A DNA stretch of 16,055 bases from Vulcanimicrobiota bacterium (GTDB lineage: Bacteria > Eremiobacterota > Eremiobacteria > Baltobacterales > Baltobacteraceae). A program made the position numbers and the translations under genes. Below are positions 9,623 to 16,055 of this stretch, piece after piece; the stretch's first letter is position 1; each line of letters begins with the position of its first letter. The DNA lies in assembly GCA_028287545.1 (NCBI GenBank), contig JAQBPL010000102.1:1-16055 (forward strand), written 5' to 3'. Under the pieces are notes generated by a model that ran no database searches, had not been told where the DNA came from, and saw only the letters and a list, made by a program, of their open reading frames with translations.

Positions 9623-9716
9623 GCGAGCTTCCGTGCTTTTGCGCGGTCCGCCCTATGCCTTTGACCTCCGTTCTTCGCACGGGGTATATCGAATTTTCCC
9701 GCAAACGCGGCTGAAC

Positions 9717-9751
9717 CGTCAGCGGCGATGCAACGCGAGGTAGACGGCGCT
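9717..9751 (-). pseudogene. Remnant duplicate of the 3' end of the oxidoreductase gene
   Basis: Thirty-two of 35 bases match 8736-8770, the end of the oxidoreductase gene including its stop. On the minus strand it reads SAVYLALHRR-stop against SALYLALQRR-stop in the intact gene. Two mismatches are protein-changing but conservative and one is silent, which suggests it was once under coding constraint. Nothing homologous continues upstream, so only the tail of a tandem paralogue seems to survive. The remainder of 9623-9716 is the upstream region of the intact gene and shows no other feature. Confidence 0.6.
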
Positions 9752-9754
9752 TCT

Positions 9755-9781
9755 GTCATTGCTCGACGAGCTCGCAATGAC
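9755..9781 (-). repeat. Palindrome downstream of the CoA-ligase gene (terminator or REP-like)
   Basis: GTCATTGC (9755-9762) and GCAATGAC (9774-9781) form a perfect 8-bp stem with an 11-base loop, starting 3 bases after the ligase stop on the minus strand. No T-tract follows. Its placement suits a transcript-end hairpin for the mutase operon; its form also resembles dispersed REP-type palindromes. Confidence 0.5.
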
Positions 9782-9784
9782 GGA

Positions 9785-11170
9785 TCAGGCGGAGGAACGT
9801 TCGTCGCGGACGCGGCGGGATTTGAGGTCGGTTCGGCGGAGCGTGCCGGCCGGCGCGAAGTCGATGGCGGGGCGGATGCCGATCTGGCGCTTCATGCGGG
9901 CGACGATGCGCGCGCGCAGGTCGTCTTCGTCGCACGGCGCGGCCAGTTCGGCGACGACAGTAAGTTCGTCGAGCGCCTGCGGGCGGGTGATCACGATCTC
10001 GAACTCGGTGCCGAGCTCGTCGAACGTGTGCAGGACGTCTTCGATCGCGCTCGGGTAGATGTTCTCGCCGCGCACGACCAGCATGTCGTCGATGCGCCCG
10101 ATGATGCCGCGCGGGAAGCGCGGATAGGTGCGTCCGCAGGGGCACGGCGCGTCGGTCCACTCGGCGAGATCCCCCGACACCAGGCGAATCATCGGCTGCG
10201 TGCGCCGCTCTAACTGCGTATAGACCGGGGTCCCTGCGCCGCCGTACGGCACCGGCAGCATCGTCTGCGGGTCGAGCACTTCGCCGTACACGATGTCTTG
10301 CCAGAGGTGCATGCCGGTGCGGTGCTCGCACTCCGTGATGTTCATCCACGGCGTGACCTCGCCCATGCTGCCGCTGTCGATGCAGATCGCGCCGAACGTC
10401 TCTTCGATGATGCGCTTGGTGGCTGGAATTCCGGCACCGGGCTCGCCCGAGAAGAACATGATGCGCAGTCCGAACTCGCGCGGATCGATCCCTTCGGCGC
10501 GCGCCGTCTCGGCGATCCGCAGCGCATACGACGGCGTGCCGTAAAAGGCGGTCGGGCGCATCTGGCGCAGCCACGACACCGCCTGCAGCGTCATCCCCGG
10601 AACGCCGGCACCGAACGGAAACGCAGCGGCGCCGAGACGTTCGACGCCGGCGAGCGCACCCCACGAACCGACGTACAGCGAGAAGATCGAACCGATGAAC
10701 ACCGTGTCGCTCGGGCGCAGGCCGAAGCTCCACATTATGCGCGCGTGCGCTTCGGCGATGCGCTCGTAGTCGTCGCCGCTCCACGCGAACGCGGTCGGCC
10801 GCCCGCTCGTGCCGGACGTTCCGTGGAGGCGCACGATCTCGCTGCGATCGACGCAGAGATACGATCCGAACGGCGGGTTTGCGGCTTGGTCCGCGCGCAG
10901 ATCCGCTTTCGTGATCGTGGGCACGCGAGCGAAGTCGTCGAGCGACTTCACGTCGCCGGGCTCGAGTCCGGCGGCCTGCCAGCGCGTGCGATAGAACGGC
11001 GCGCGTTCCCACGCCCAGGCCATCACGCCTTGGATCTTCCCGAGGATCAGCGCCGCGCGTTCGTCGGCCGACATCGTCTCGCGCGCGCGGTCCCAGTACG
11101 GCGCGTCGTCCGCCGGGCGGTACGAACGGTCGAACGCCGGCGGCCAGTGCTCCCTGTGCGCCGCGATCAC
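9785..11170 (-). CDS. PaaK-like acid-CoA ligase, probable 2-hydroxyisobutyrate-CoA ligase
   Basis: 461 aa, an adenylate-forming enzyme of the phenylacetate-CoA ligase type. It should activate a carboxylic acid with ATP to an acyl-adenylate and then to the CoA thioester. Visible signatures: phosphate-binding loop [12 protein letters not shown] (115-126), SGEPGAG (241-247), the acidic A5-like motif [11 protein letters not shown] (267-277, replacing the usual YGxTE), [10 protein letters not shown] (342-351), [16 protein letters not shown] (358-373) and catalytic Lys450 in RTDLKSRRV. The GTG start overlaps the stop of the B12-subunit gene by 4 bases, so it is translated with the mutase. A database would call it phenylacetate-CoA ligase, but no phenylacetate genes are near. 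Its position after an HcmA/HcmB-type mutase makes 2-hydroxyisobutyrate or a related branched acid the better inferred substrate. Confidence 0.85.
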   Translation of the reverse strand: MIAAHREHWPPAFDRSYRPADDAPYWDRARETMSADERAALILGKIQGVMAWAWERAPFYRTRWQAAGLEPGDVKSLDDFARVPTITKADLRADQAANPPFGSYLCVDRSEIVRLHGTSGTSGRPTAFAWSGDDYERIAEAHARIMWSFGLRPSDTVFIGSIFSLYVGSWGALAGVERLGAAAFPFGAGVPGMTLQAVSWLRQMRPTAFYGTPSYALRIAETARAEGIDPREFGLRIMFFSGEPGAGIPATKRIIEETFGAICIDSGSMGEVTPWMNITECEHRTGMHLWQDIVYGEVLDPQTMLPVPYGGAGTPVYTQLERRTQPMIRLVSGDLAEWTDAPCPCGRTYPRFPRGIIGRIDDMLVVRGENIYPSAIEDVLHTFDELGTEFEIVITRPQALDELTVVAELAAPCDEDDLRARIVARMKRQIGIRPAIDFAPAGTLRRTDLKSRRVRDERSSA

Positions 11171-11598
11171 GAAGCGCCCACCGCCGCTCGCCGCGTGCGG
11201 TCACGACCGTATTCGGCGACGATCCGTTCGATGCCGTCGATGAGGTCCTGCGTGGTGGCTTCGGCGTTGAAGATCTCGCGCACGCCGATCGCCTTGAGCT
11301 TCGGGATGTCCGCTTCCTGAATGACGCCGCCGCCGATCACCACGATGTCGTCGACCTCACGCTCTTTGAGCAGGCCCATGATCTTCGGGAAGATCGTCAT
11401 GTGCGCGCCGGAGAGAATGCTGACGCCGACGACATCGACGTCCTCCTGGATCGCAGAGGTGACGATCATCTCCGGCGTCTGGTGCAGGCCCGTGTAGACG
11501 ACCTCCATCCCCGCGTCGCGCAGCGCGCGCGCGACGATCTTCGCCCCGCGATCGTGGCCGTCGAGGCCGGGCTTCGTCACGAGCACTTTAATGGGCAT
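11167..11598 (-). CDS. hcmB: B12-binding small subunit of acyl-CoA mutase (2-hydroxyisobutyryl-CoA mutase small subunit)
   Basis: 143 aa, a stand-alone cobalamin-binding domain. DGHDRG (13-18) is the DxHxxG motif whose His15 replaces dimethylbenzimidazole as the lower cobalt ligand. SILSGAH (60-66) and IGGGV (88-92) complete the B12 cleft. It pairs with the large subunit to give the radical carbon-skeleton mutase. Near the C-terminus, [12 protein letters not shown] (105-116) aligns from memory with GVREVLLQDTPP of Aquincola HcmB, placing Glu113 where that enzyme has the substrate-contacting Asp117. The start ATG has a strong GGAGG and lies 11 bases inside the end of the GTPase gene. The stop overlaps the ligase start by 4 bases. 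The B12-subunit assignment is certain; the Hcm assignment follows the large subunit. Confidence 0.9.
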   Translation of the reverse strand: MPIKVLVTKPGLDGHDRGAKIVARALRDAGMEVVYTGLHQTPEMIVTSAIQEDVDVVGVSILSGAHMTIFPKIMGLLKEREVDDIVVIGGGVIQEADIPKLKAIGVREIFNAEATTQDLIDGIERIVAEYGRDRTRRAAVGAS

Positions 11599-12508
11599 GA
11601 ACGGGTCCTCCGAAGATCGTGAGCAGCGAATCGATCGCGTCGTTGCGGGTGATGTCGTGCGCGCGCAGCCGTTCGAGCACGGAAGCGGCGTCGGGTGAAT
11701 TCAAGAGGGCGAGCGCGGCGGTCGTGGCGGCGTCGCGCGCGCGCCGCACGACTTCGAATCGCACCGCGCGCACGGCGTTGGAATCATCCTCACCGCGCCG
11801 CCGCGCGATCGTCTCGAGCAGTTCGGGCAGGCCGGTACCGTCCTGCGCGATCGTCTGCAGCACCGGGATGTCGCGCCGGCCTTCGTGCACCATGTGCTTC
11901 AAATCGAGCGCGGTACGGTTCGCACCCGGCCGGTCCGCCATGTTGACGACGAAGATGTCGGCGATCTCGGTGAGGCCGGCTTTGATCGTCTGCACGCTGT
12001 CGCCGAGCGCCGGAACCGTCACGACGAGGATGAGATCGGCGACCGCGACGACTTCGAGCTCGATCTGACCGACGCCGACCGTCTCGACGATCACGACGTC
12101 GAAGCCGGCCGCCTCGGCCAGCCGCACGGCATCGCGCGTGGACGGCGCGAGGCCGCCGCCGCCTTCACGCGAGGCCATGCTGCGGATGAACACGCCGGGA
12201 TCGCCGGCGTGGCGTTGCATCCGCACGCGGTCGCCGAGCACGGCGCCGTTGGTGAACGGCGACGACGGATCGACCGCGATGACCGCGACGGTTTCGCCGG
12301 CAGCGCGCAGTCCTTCGATCAGGCGGTCGACGAGCGTGGACTTGCCGGCGCCGGGCGGCCCGGTGACGCCCAGCACGTCGGCGTGGTGCGAGGCGGGAAC
12401 GTGGCCGTGCGAGGCCAGCGCGCGCAGCGCGGCCGGCAATTCGACGATCCGGTTCTCGACGCTCGAGATCGCGCGCGCGAGATCGCGGTGGACGCGGTGC
12501 GAGATCAA
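11588..12508 (-). CDS. meaB: MeaB/ArgK-family G-protein chaperone of the B12 mutase (MeaH-type)
   Basis: 306 aa from TTG at 12508, which overlaps the mutase stop by 4 bases (TTGA). The same frame stays open far upstream to 13561, but that is only the antisense of the mutase gene. The protein starts [17 protein letters not shown], typical of MeaB. It has Walker [10 protein letters not shown] (50-58), the VDPSSPF segment (79-85), switch-like ETVGVGQ (142-148), and NMAD (189-192) at the place of the guanine-specificity motif NKxD. The Lys-to-Met change there is unusual. MeaB proteins gate loading of adenosylcobalamin into the mutase and guard it from inactivation. MeaH is the name used for the version linked to 2-hydroxyisobutyryl-CoA mutase. 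Its position between the two mutase subunit genes supports a dedicated chaperone. Confidence 0.93.
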   Translation of the reverse strand: MISHRVHRDLARAISSVENRIVELPAALRALASHGHVPASHHADVLGVTGPPGAGKSTLVDRLIEGLRAAGETVAVIAVDPSSPFTNGAVLGDRVRMQRHAGDPGVFIRSMASREGGGGLAPSTRDAVRLAEAAGFDVVIVETVGVGQIELEVVAVADLILVVTVPALGDSVQTIKAGLTEIADIFVVNMADRPGANRTALDLKHMVHEGRRDIPVLQTIAQDGTGLPELLETIARRRGEDDSNAVRAVRFEVVRRARDAATTAALALLNSPDAASVLERLRAHDITRNDAIDSLLTIFGGPVHAH

Positions 12509-14187
12509 AAGACCGGCTTCTCGACGTAGGTGCCGAAGATCGGCCGCAGTGCGTTGATGATCTCGCCACCCGTCGCGCGTGCTTTCACCGCTGCGATCGT
12601 CGCCGGCATGATGTTCTCGTCGGTCTTCGCGACCCGCACGACCTCGTCGAGCGCGGCGCGCACGGCCGCGTCGTCGCGATTGGCCTTGGTTTTGCGCAGC
12701 CGTTCGAGCTGGCGCGCCGCGGCCGCTTCGTCGACGTGGTGCAGGTCGAGCGCCGGGTTCGGCGACTCGTCGCGGTACTTCGTCACGCCGACGATCTGCC
12801 GTTCGCCGGCTTCTTTGCGCCGGTGCAAGTCGTACGCTGCATCGGCCAACTCGAGCTGGAAGAAGTTGTCGTTGATGCACTGCACGACGCCGCCGCGCTT
12901 GTCGACCTCGGCGAAGTACTCGAAGCAGCCCGCTTCGATCTCGGCCGTCAGCTTCTCGAGCGCATACGAGCCGCCGAGCGGATCGATCGTTCCGACGACG
13001 CCGGTTTCCTCGGCGATGATCTGCTGCGTGCGCAGCGCGATCTTCATCGCCGGGGCGCTTGGGATCGAGAGCGCTTCGTCGTAGCCGTTGGTGTGCAGCG
13101 ACTGCGCGCCGCCGAGCACGGCCGCCAGCGCTTCGATCGCGGTGCGCGCGATGTTGTTGAGCGGTTCGCGCGCGGTGCACGAGACGCCGGCCGTCTGGCA
13201 GTGGAAGCGCAGCCGCATCGACTCGGGTTTCTTCGCACCGAAGCGCTCTTTCATGATCTTCGCCCACACGCGGCGTGCGGCGCGGAACTTCGCAACTTCT
13301 TCCAAGAAGTCGATCTGCGAGACGAAGAAGAAAGAGAGCCGCGGCGCGAAATCGTCGACGTCGATCCCGGCCTTCACGACCTCGTCGACGTACGCGATCC
13401 CGGCGGCGAGCGTGAACGCGACCTCCTGGATCGCCGTGCTGCCCGCCTCGCGCGTGTGGTAGCCGCTGACGTTCACCGGGTTGTAGCGCGGCAGGTGCTG
13501 CGCCGAGTAGGTGATCGAGTCGCGCACGATCCGCATCGCCGGGCCCGGCGGATAGACCCACTCCTTCTGCGAGACGTACTCTTTGATGATGTCGTTCTGA
13601 ATCGTCCCCGAGAGCTTGCGGCGGTCGAAGCCGCGCTCTTCCGCGACGACCAGGTACATCGCGAGCAGGATCCAGGCCGACGGGTTGATCGTCATCGAGA
13701 CGCTGATCTGCTCGAGGTCGATCCCGGCGTAGAGGTCGAGCATGTCGTCGACGCTGTCGACCGCGACGCCCTCACGGCCGACCTCACCTTCGCTGCGCGC
13801 GTCGTCGGAGTCGTAGCCCATCAGCGTCGGCATGTCGAAGTCGGTCGAGATCCCGGTCTGCCCTTGCGCGATCAGGAACCGGAACCGTTCGTTCGTGTCG
13901 TCGGCGGTGCCGAAGCCGGCGATCTGCCGCATCGTCCACGGCTGTGCCCGGTACATCGTCGGGTACGGCCCGCGCGTGTACGGAAACTGGCCCGGGAAGC
14001 CGATGTCGCGGGCGAAATCGACGCTCTCGACGTGCTCGGGCGTATAGATCCGCTCGAGCGGAAGCCCGCCTTGGGTCCGAAAGGTCTCGCGCGCTTCGGG
14101 CCGGCGCTCCATGAACGGGAGCAACGTGAGCTGTTCCCAGGCCTCACGATCGTCGGCTGCGGTGCGAACTTTCTCGGGCGTCTGCAT
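12505..14187 (-). CDS. hcmA: 2-hydroxyisobutyryl-CoA mutase-type large subunit (methylmalonyl-CoA mutase family)
   Basis: 560 aa from ATG at 14187, with GAGGAG 9 bases upstream; the frame also extends to a TTG at 14223, which lies in the operator. With this start, residue numbers coincide with Propionibacterium methylmalonyl-CoA mutase. His244 in SGYH and Gln197 in GTIQND are conserved. The two substrate-selecting positions differ: Tyr89 is Ile89 ([10 protein letters not shown]) and Arg207 is Gln207 (KEYVSQKEW). Isobutyryl-CoA mutase has Phe/Gln and 2-hydroxyisobutyryl-CoA mutase has Ile/Gln. Loss of Arg207 argues against a dicarboxylic substrate. Further segments, such as [31 protein letters not shown] and the C-terminal TYVEKPVF, closely recall Aquincola HcmA (about 560 aa). 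It lacks a fused B12 domain, supplied by the gene two positions downstream. Proposed reaction: 2-hydroxyisobutyryl-CoA to 3-hydroxybutyryl-CoA. First gene of the operon. Confidence 0.88.
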   Translation of the reverse strand: MQTPEKVRTAADDREAWEQLTLLPFMERRPEARETFRTQGGLPLERIYTPEHVESVDFARDIGFPGQFPYTRGPYPTMYRAQPWTMRQIAGFGTADDTNERFRFLIAQGQTGISTDFDMPTLMGYDSDDARSEGEVGREGVAVDSVDDMLDLYAGIDLEQISVSMTINPSAWILLAMYLVVAEERGFDRRKLSGTIQNDIIKEYVSQKEWVYPPGPAMRIVRDSITYSAQHLPRYNPVNVSGYHTREAGSTAIQEVAFTLAAGIAYVDEVVKAGIDVDDFAPRLSFFFVSQIDFLEEVAKFRAARRVWAKIMKERFGAKKPESMRLRFHCQTAGVSCTAREPLNNIARTAIEALAAVLGGAQSLHTNGYDEALSIPSAPAMKIALRTQQIIAEETGVVGTIDPLGGSYALEKLTAEIEAGCFEYFAEVDKRGGVVQCINDNFFQLELADAAYDLHRRKEAGERQIVGVTKYRDESPNPALDLHHVDEAAAARQLERLRKTKANRDDAAVRAALDEVVRVAKTDENIMPATIAAVKARATGGEIINALRPIFGTYVEKPVF

Positions 14188-14212
14188 CGGGCGGAACTCC
14201 TCTTCAGTCAGA

Positions 14213-14224
14213 ATTGTATACAAT
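14213..14224. promoter_or_regulatory. GntR operator box I (mutase operon side)
   Basis: A perfect 12-bp palindrome ATTGTATACAAT. It contains TTGTATACAA, matching the TnGTnnnACnA-type site of FadR/FCD-class GntR regulators. It covers the -10 box of the mutase promoter. It lies 44 bp centre to centre from box II, about four helical turns. Confidence 0.75.
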
Positions 14225-14243
14225 ATCTGCGCGGGCTATGCAA
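14215..14243 (-). promoter_or_regulatory. Promoter of the mutase-chaperone-ligase operon
   Basis: Minus strand: -35 TTGCAT (14238-14243), a 17-bp spacer, -10 TATACA (14215-14220). A start about 7 bases further gives a leader of ~20-25 bases that contains the GAGGAG ribosome-binding site of hcmA. The -10 is within operator box I. Confidence 0.55.
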
Positions 14244-14256
14244 GAGCCGAAGGTCA

Positions 14257-14268
14257 GGTGTATACAAT
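14257..14268. promoter_or_regulatory. GntR operator box II (regulator gene side)
   Basis: GGTGTATACAAT, matching box I at 10 of 12 positions with a perfect TGTATACA core (14259-14266). It ends 5 bases before the regulator ATG and covers its likely -10, which implies autorepression. Confidence 0.7.
14261..14266 (+). promoter_or_regulatory. Putative -10 box of the gntR-type gene
   Basis: TATACA, 7 bases before the ATG at 14274, so the transcript would be leaderless or nearly so; no ribosome-binding site is present. A 17-bp spacer leads back to 14238-14243, the same hexamer that serves as -35 of the divergent promoter, although on this strand (ATGCAA) it is a poor match. Confidence 0.45.
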
Positions 14269-14273
14269 CAAGC

Positions 14274-14945
14274 ATGGATGTGCTCACCCGCGCCCCCGAG
14301 ACTCGGTTCGAGACGCTGGTCGACGAGCTGCGCGAGGCAATCCTCACCGGACGTTACCGGGCGGGCGAACGCTTGGTTCAGGAAGACCTTGCCGAGGCGT
14401 TCCGGGTGAGCCGCATCCCGCTGCGTGAGGCGCTGCGCCGGCTCGAAGGCGAAGGGCTCGTCATCATCAGCCCCAATCGCGGCGCGATCGTGCGGCCGCT
14501 GGCGCCCAAGGACATCGTGGACCTGTACGACCTGCGCCTCGCGCTCGAGACGCTGGCCGTTCGGCGTGCCGCGGAGCGGTATGCCGACGTGCGCGAGGCG
14601 ACGACGCGCCGGCGTGAGGAAGCTGCGGCGGCCGTGGAATCCGGCGCGTTGACCACGCTGTTCCACCTCGACCGCGACTTCCACGCGGACCTGGCGGCGG
14701 CGTCGGACAATCCCCACCTCGTCGCGGCGCTCGGCGGCCAGTGGTCGCAGATCATGCGCATCATGCACGCGTACCTGCGCGTGGGAACCTACGCGCCCAA
14801 CGTCTGGGAGGAGCACGCCGGCCTCGCCGACGCCGTCGCGCACGGCGACGCCGACGGTGCGGCGGAACGCCTTCGCCTGCACCTCACAACCAGCCGCGAC
14901 CGCATCCTCGCCGACCTCTGGGACAAGGGCCAGCCCGCGCGGTAA
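14274..14945 (+). CDS. GntR-family transcriptional regulator, FCD (FadR-type) subgroup
   Basis: 223 aa from ATG at 14274; an upstream in-frame TTG at 14214 lies in operator box I and would add 20 residues with no similarity to the family. An N-terminal winged helix spans ~10-75, with the GntR signature AILTGRYRAGERLVQEDLAE (22-41) and VSRIPLREALRRLEGEGLV (45-63). The C-terminal FCD ligand domain spans ~80-215. Candidate metal ligands are Asp133, His137 (DRDFH), His181 (WEEH) and His203 (LRLH). FCD regulators usually sense carboxylic acids or their CoA esters and release DNA on binding. Transcribed divergently from the mutase operon with paired TTGTATACAA-type sites between them, it is most likely the local repressor, responding to 2-hydroxyisobutyrate or its CoA ester (inference). 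Six bases separate it from the next gene. Confidence 0.92.
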   Translation: MDVLTRAPETRFETLVDELREAILTGRYRAGERLVQEDLAEAFRVSRIPLREALRRLEGEGLVIISPNRGAIVRPLAPKDIVDLYDLRLALETLAVRRAAERYADVREATTRRREEAAAAVESGALTTLFHLDRDFHADLAAASDNPHLVAALGGQWSQIMRIMHAYLRVGTYAPNVWEEHAGLADAVAHGDADGAAERLRLHLTTSRDRILADLWDKGQPAR

Positions 14946-14951
14946 CCGGCG

Positions 14952-16043
14952 ATGAGCGATCTTCCCGCGATCGCGCGCGGCGCGTTTCGCGCGATGTTCG
15001 TGTACGACGTCGCCGACACGATCGATCTCGCGCGGCTGCGTACGGTGCGCGGCGAAGGCGTGGCCCGCGCGCCTCTGCAGCTGCGCCGCGAGGCCAGCTC
15101 GGAGTTCATCCAGTATCCGGTGCCGCCGCTGATCGTGCGCTTACCCGATCTCGAGCGTCCGGGCGCGACGATGCGCGCGAAGATCTTCGACTTCGGCGTG
15201 ATCTCGGTGCGAATCACCGTTCCGTTCGAGGGCGAGTGGAACGCGTTCGGCGAGCTGACGCGGCGCTTGCGCAGCGACCCGGCGCTGGAGGCGCTGGCAC
15301 GCGCCGCGCTCGACGACGTCGTGGCGGAGATCAGCGAGACGCTCGACGATCCGCATCCCGCGCTGGTCGAAGACTACTTCGTCCTCGAGGTGGAGCGATT
15401 CGCCGAGCCCGTCGCGGCCGACCGTCTTACCGGTGAGTTCGGTGCGGCCCTCGCGCGGCTCTTGCTCTTCGAGGACCGCGAACTCGTCGCGGCGGAGCAG
15501 GCTGAAGCACTGCGCGTCGCGTTCTCGTACTATCCCGACGATCTGGCGGTGATCCAGTGGGATGCGGCGTTCGTGTACGACGGCGCGGACGGCGCCGAAG
15601 CGGTGGAAGACATCCTCGAGTTCGCCAACTCGCAACTGGTCGAGTTCCGCACCTACGACGCGCGCCTCGACGCGGAGCTCGACGCGATCTACCGGCTCGA
15701 TCCCGGCCGCCCCATCCGCCGCTGGTTGCGCCGCCGCGCCGACGAACGTGCCGCACAGGTGCGGTTCATTCTCGTCGACGTGCTCGAGCTGACCGATCGC
15801 ACGGCGAACGCGCTCAAGATCATCGGCGACGCATACTACGCGCGGCTGTATCGGGCCGTCGCCGGGCGTCTCGGCCTCTCCGACTGGCAGCGGCAGATCG
15901 ACACCAAGCTGCGCAGCGTGAGCGAGATCTACCGCGTGCTGCAGGACCAGGCGCAGTACGCCAGCAGCCAAACCCTGGAGTGGGTCATCATCATCCTGAT
16001 CGCGTTCGAAGCCGTGATCGGCGTGCTCTCACTGCGCCATTGA
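14952..16043 (+). CDS. RMD1/DUF155 family protein with C-terminal membrane anchor
   Basis: 363 aa. The diagnostic C-terminus is a single membrane helix, TLEWVIIILIAFEAVIGVLS (341-360). The LEW-IIIILI pattern, preceded by a long helical region with YYARLYRAV and a predicted coiled stretch (~300-340), is the hallmark of the RMD1/RMND1/YagE (DUF155) family. A central FDFGVISVRITVPF block (79-92) is the beta-strand core also typical of it. Eukaryotic members are mitochondrial inner-membrane proteins needed for mitochondrial translation (RMND1) or linked to meiotic division (Rmd1). The bacterial role is not established. The ATG is 6 bases after the regulator stop, with no strong ribosome-binding site, so it is probably co-transcribed and translationally coupled with the regulator. 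No obvious functional tie to the mutase pathway is visible. Confidence 0.85.
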   Translation: MSDLPAIARGAFRAMFVYDVADTIDLARLRTVRGEGVARAPLQLRREASSEFIQYPVPPLIVRLPDLERPGATMRAKIFDFGVISVRITVPFEGEWNAFGELTRRLRSDPALEALARAALDDVVAEISETLDDPHPALVEDYFVLEVERFAEPVAADRLTGEFGAALARLLLFEDRELVAAEQAEALRVAFSYYPDDLAVIQWDAAFVYDGADGAEAVEDILEFANSQLVEFRTYDARLDAELDAIYRLDPGRPIRRWLRRRADERAAQVRFILVDVLELTDRTANALKIIGDAYYARLYRAVAGRLGLSDWQRQIDTKLRSVSEIYRVLQDQAQYASSQTLEWVIIILIAFEAVIGVLSLRH

Positions 16044-16055
16044 CGCGCGCCCATT

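Noticed and set aside
9756..11204. Second minus-strand frame of 482 aa over the CoA-ligase gene.
   Set aside because: Arginine-rich off-frame shadow; the 461-aa frame carries every adenylate-forming motif.
12509..13561. Long open frame extending the MeaB gene upstream on the minus strand (657 aa in total).
   Set aside because: It is a +1/-1 shadow of the mutase gene on the same strand, rich in Arg/Ala/Gly with no domain; true MeaB similarity begins at 12508.
12505..14187. Reading the operon as methylmalonyl-CoA mutase for propionate metabolism.
   Set aside because: Tyr89 and Arg207, needed for methylmalonyl-CoA, are replaced by Ile and Gln, and no epimerase or propionyl-CoA carboxylase gene is adjacent.
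14213..14268. The two GTATAC palindromes as an inverted-repeat transposon end or attachment site.
   Set aside because: Their position over divergent -10 boxes next to an FCD-type GntR gene is fully explained as operators, and no transposase or target duplication is seen.
12736..14409. Long plus-strand open frame (557 aa) opposite the mutase gene.
   Set aside because: Antisense shadow of a high-GC coding gene; composition dominated by Arg, Asp, Val and Leu with no recognisable motif, and it runs across the divergent promoter.

Overview
The window is a densely packed, high-GC bacterial chromosome segment. It has short intergenic gaps, many 4-bp stop/start overlaps and frequent GTG or TTG starts. 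No tRNA, rRNA, insertion sequence, phage gene or CRISPR array is visible. Taxonomy cannot be fixed from sequence reading alone. My weak guess is an uncultured-type soil lineage such as Eremiobacterota/Vulcanimicrobiota; a GC-rich actinobacterium or chloroflexus-type organism is not excluded.

Layout. Plus strand: the tail of the translational GTPase TypA/BipA (2-163), then a translationally coupled pair of a CHASE3-SpoIIE (RsbU-type) membrane phosphatase (212-1582) and a lipoprotein-like family 5 peptide-binding protein (1579-3228). Minus strand: a HipB/HipA-type toxin-antitoxin pair reading into rpiA (5479 down to 3238), a small secreted cysteine-pair protein (5662-5889), and clpB under a CIRCE operator (5971-8604). 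Next come a beta-hydroxyacid-dehydrogenase-like oxidoreductase lacking its catalytic lysine (8738-9622) and a four-gene acyl-CoA mutase operon (14187 down to 9785). Plus strand again: a GntR/FCD regulator (14274-14945) and an RMD1/DUF155 membrane-anchored protein (14952-16043).

The central system is the mutase operon. A standard annotation would read methylmalonyl-CoA mutase large subunit, MeaB GTPase, B12-binding subunit and phenylacetate-CoA ligase. The large subunit, however, has Ile89 and Gln207 where methylmalonyl-CoA mutase has Tyr89 and Arg207, and the rest of the sequence closely resembles 2-hydroxyisobutyryl-CoA mutase (HcmA). With the small subunit HcmB, a dedicated G-protein chaperone and a PaaK-like acid-CoA ligase, this is best read as a pathway that activates 2-hydroxyisobutyrate (or a similar branched acid) to its CoA ester and rearranges it to 3-hydroxybutyryl-CoA. 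The divergent GntR regulator has two TTGTATACAA-type operators, each lying on a -10 box of the two divergent promoters, so it probably represses both the operon and itself.

Other notable signals are a 35-bp duplicate of the 3' end of the oxidoreductase gene left between the ligase and the oxidoreductase, and CIRCE running into the clpB start codon. At three genes (clpB, hipB, gntR) a -10-like box lies 6-7 bases before a start codon, which suggests leaderless transcripts.
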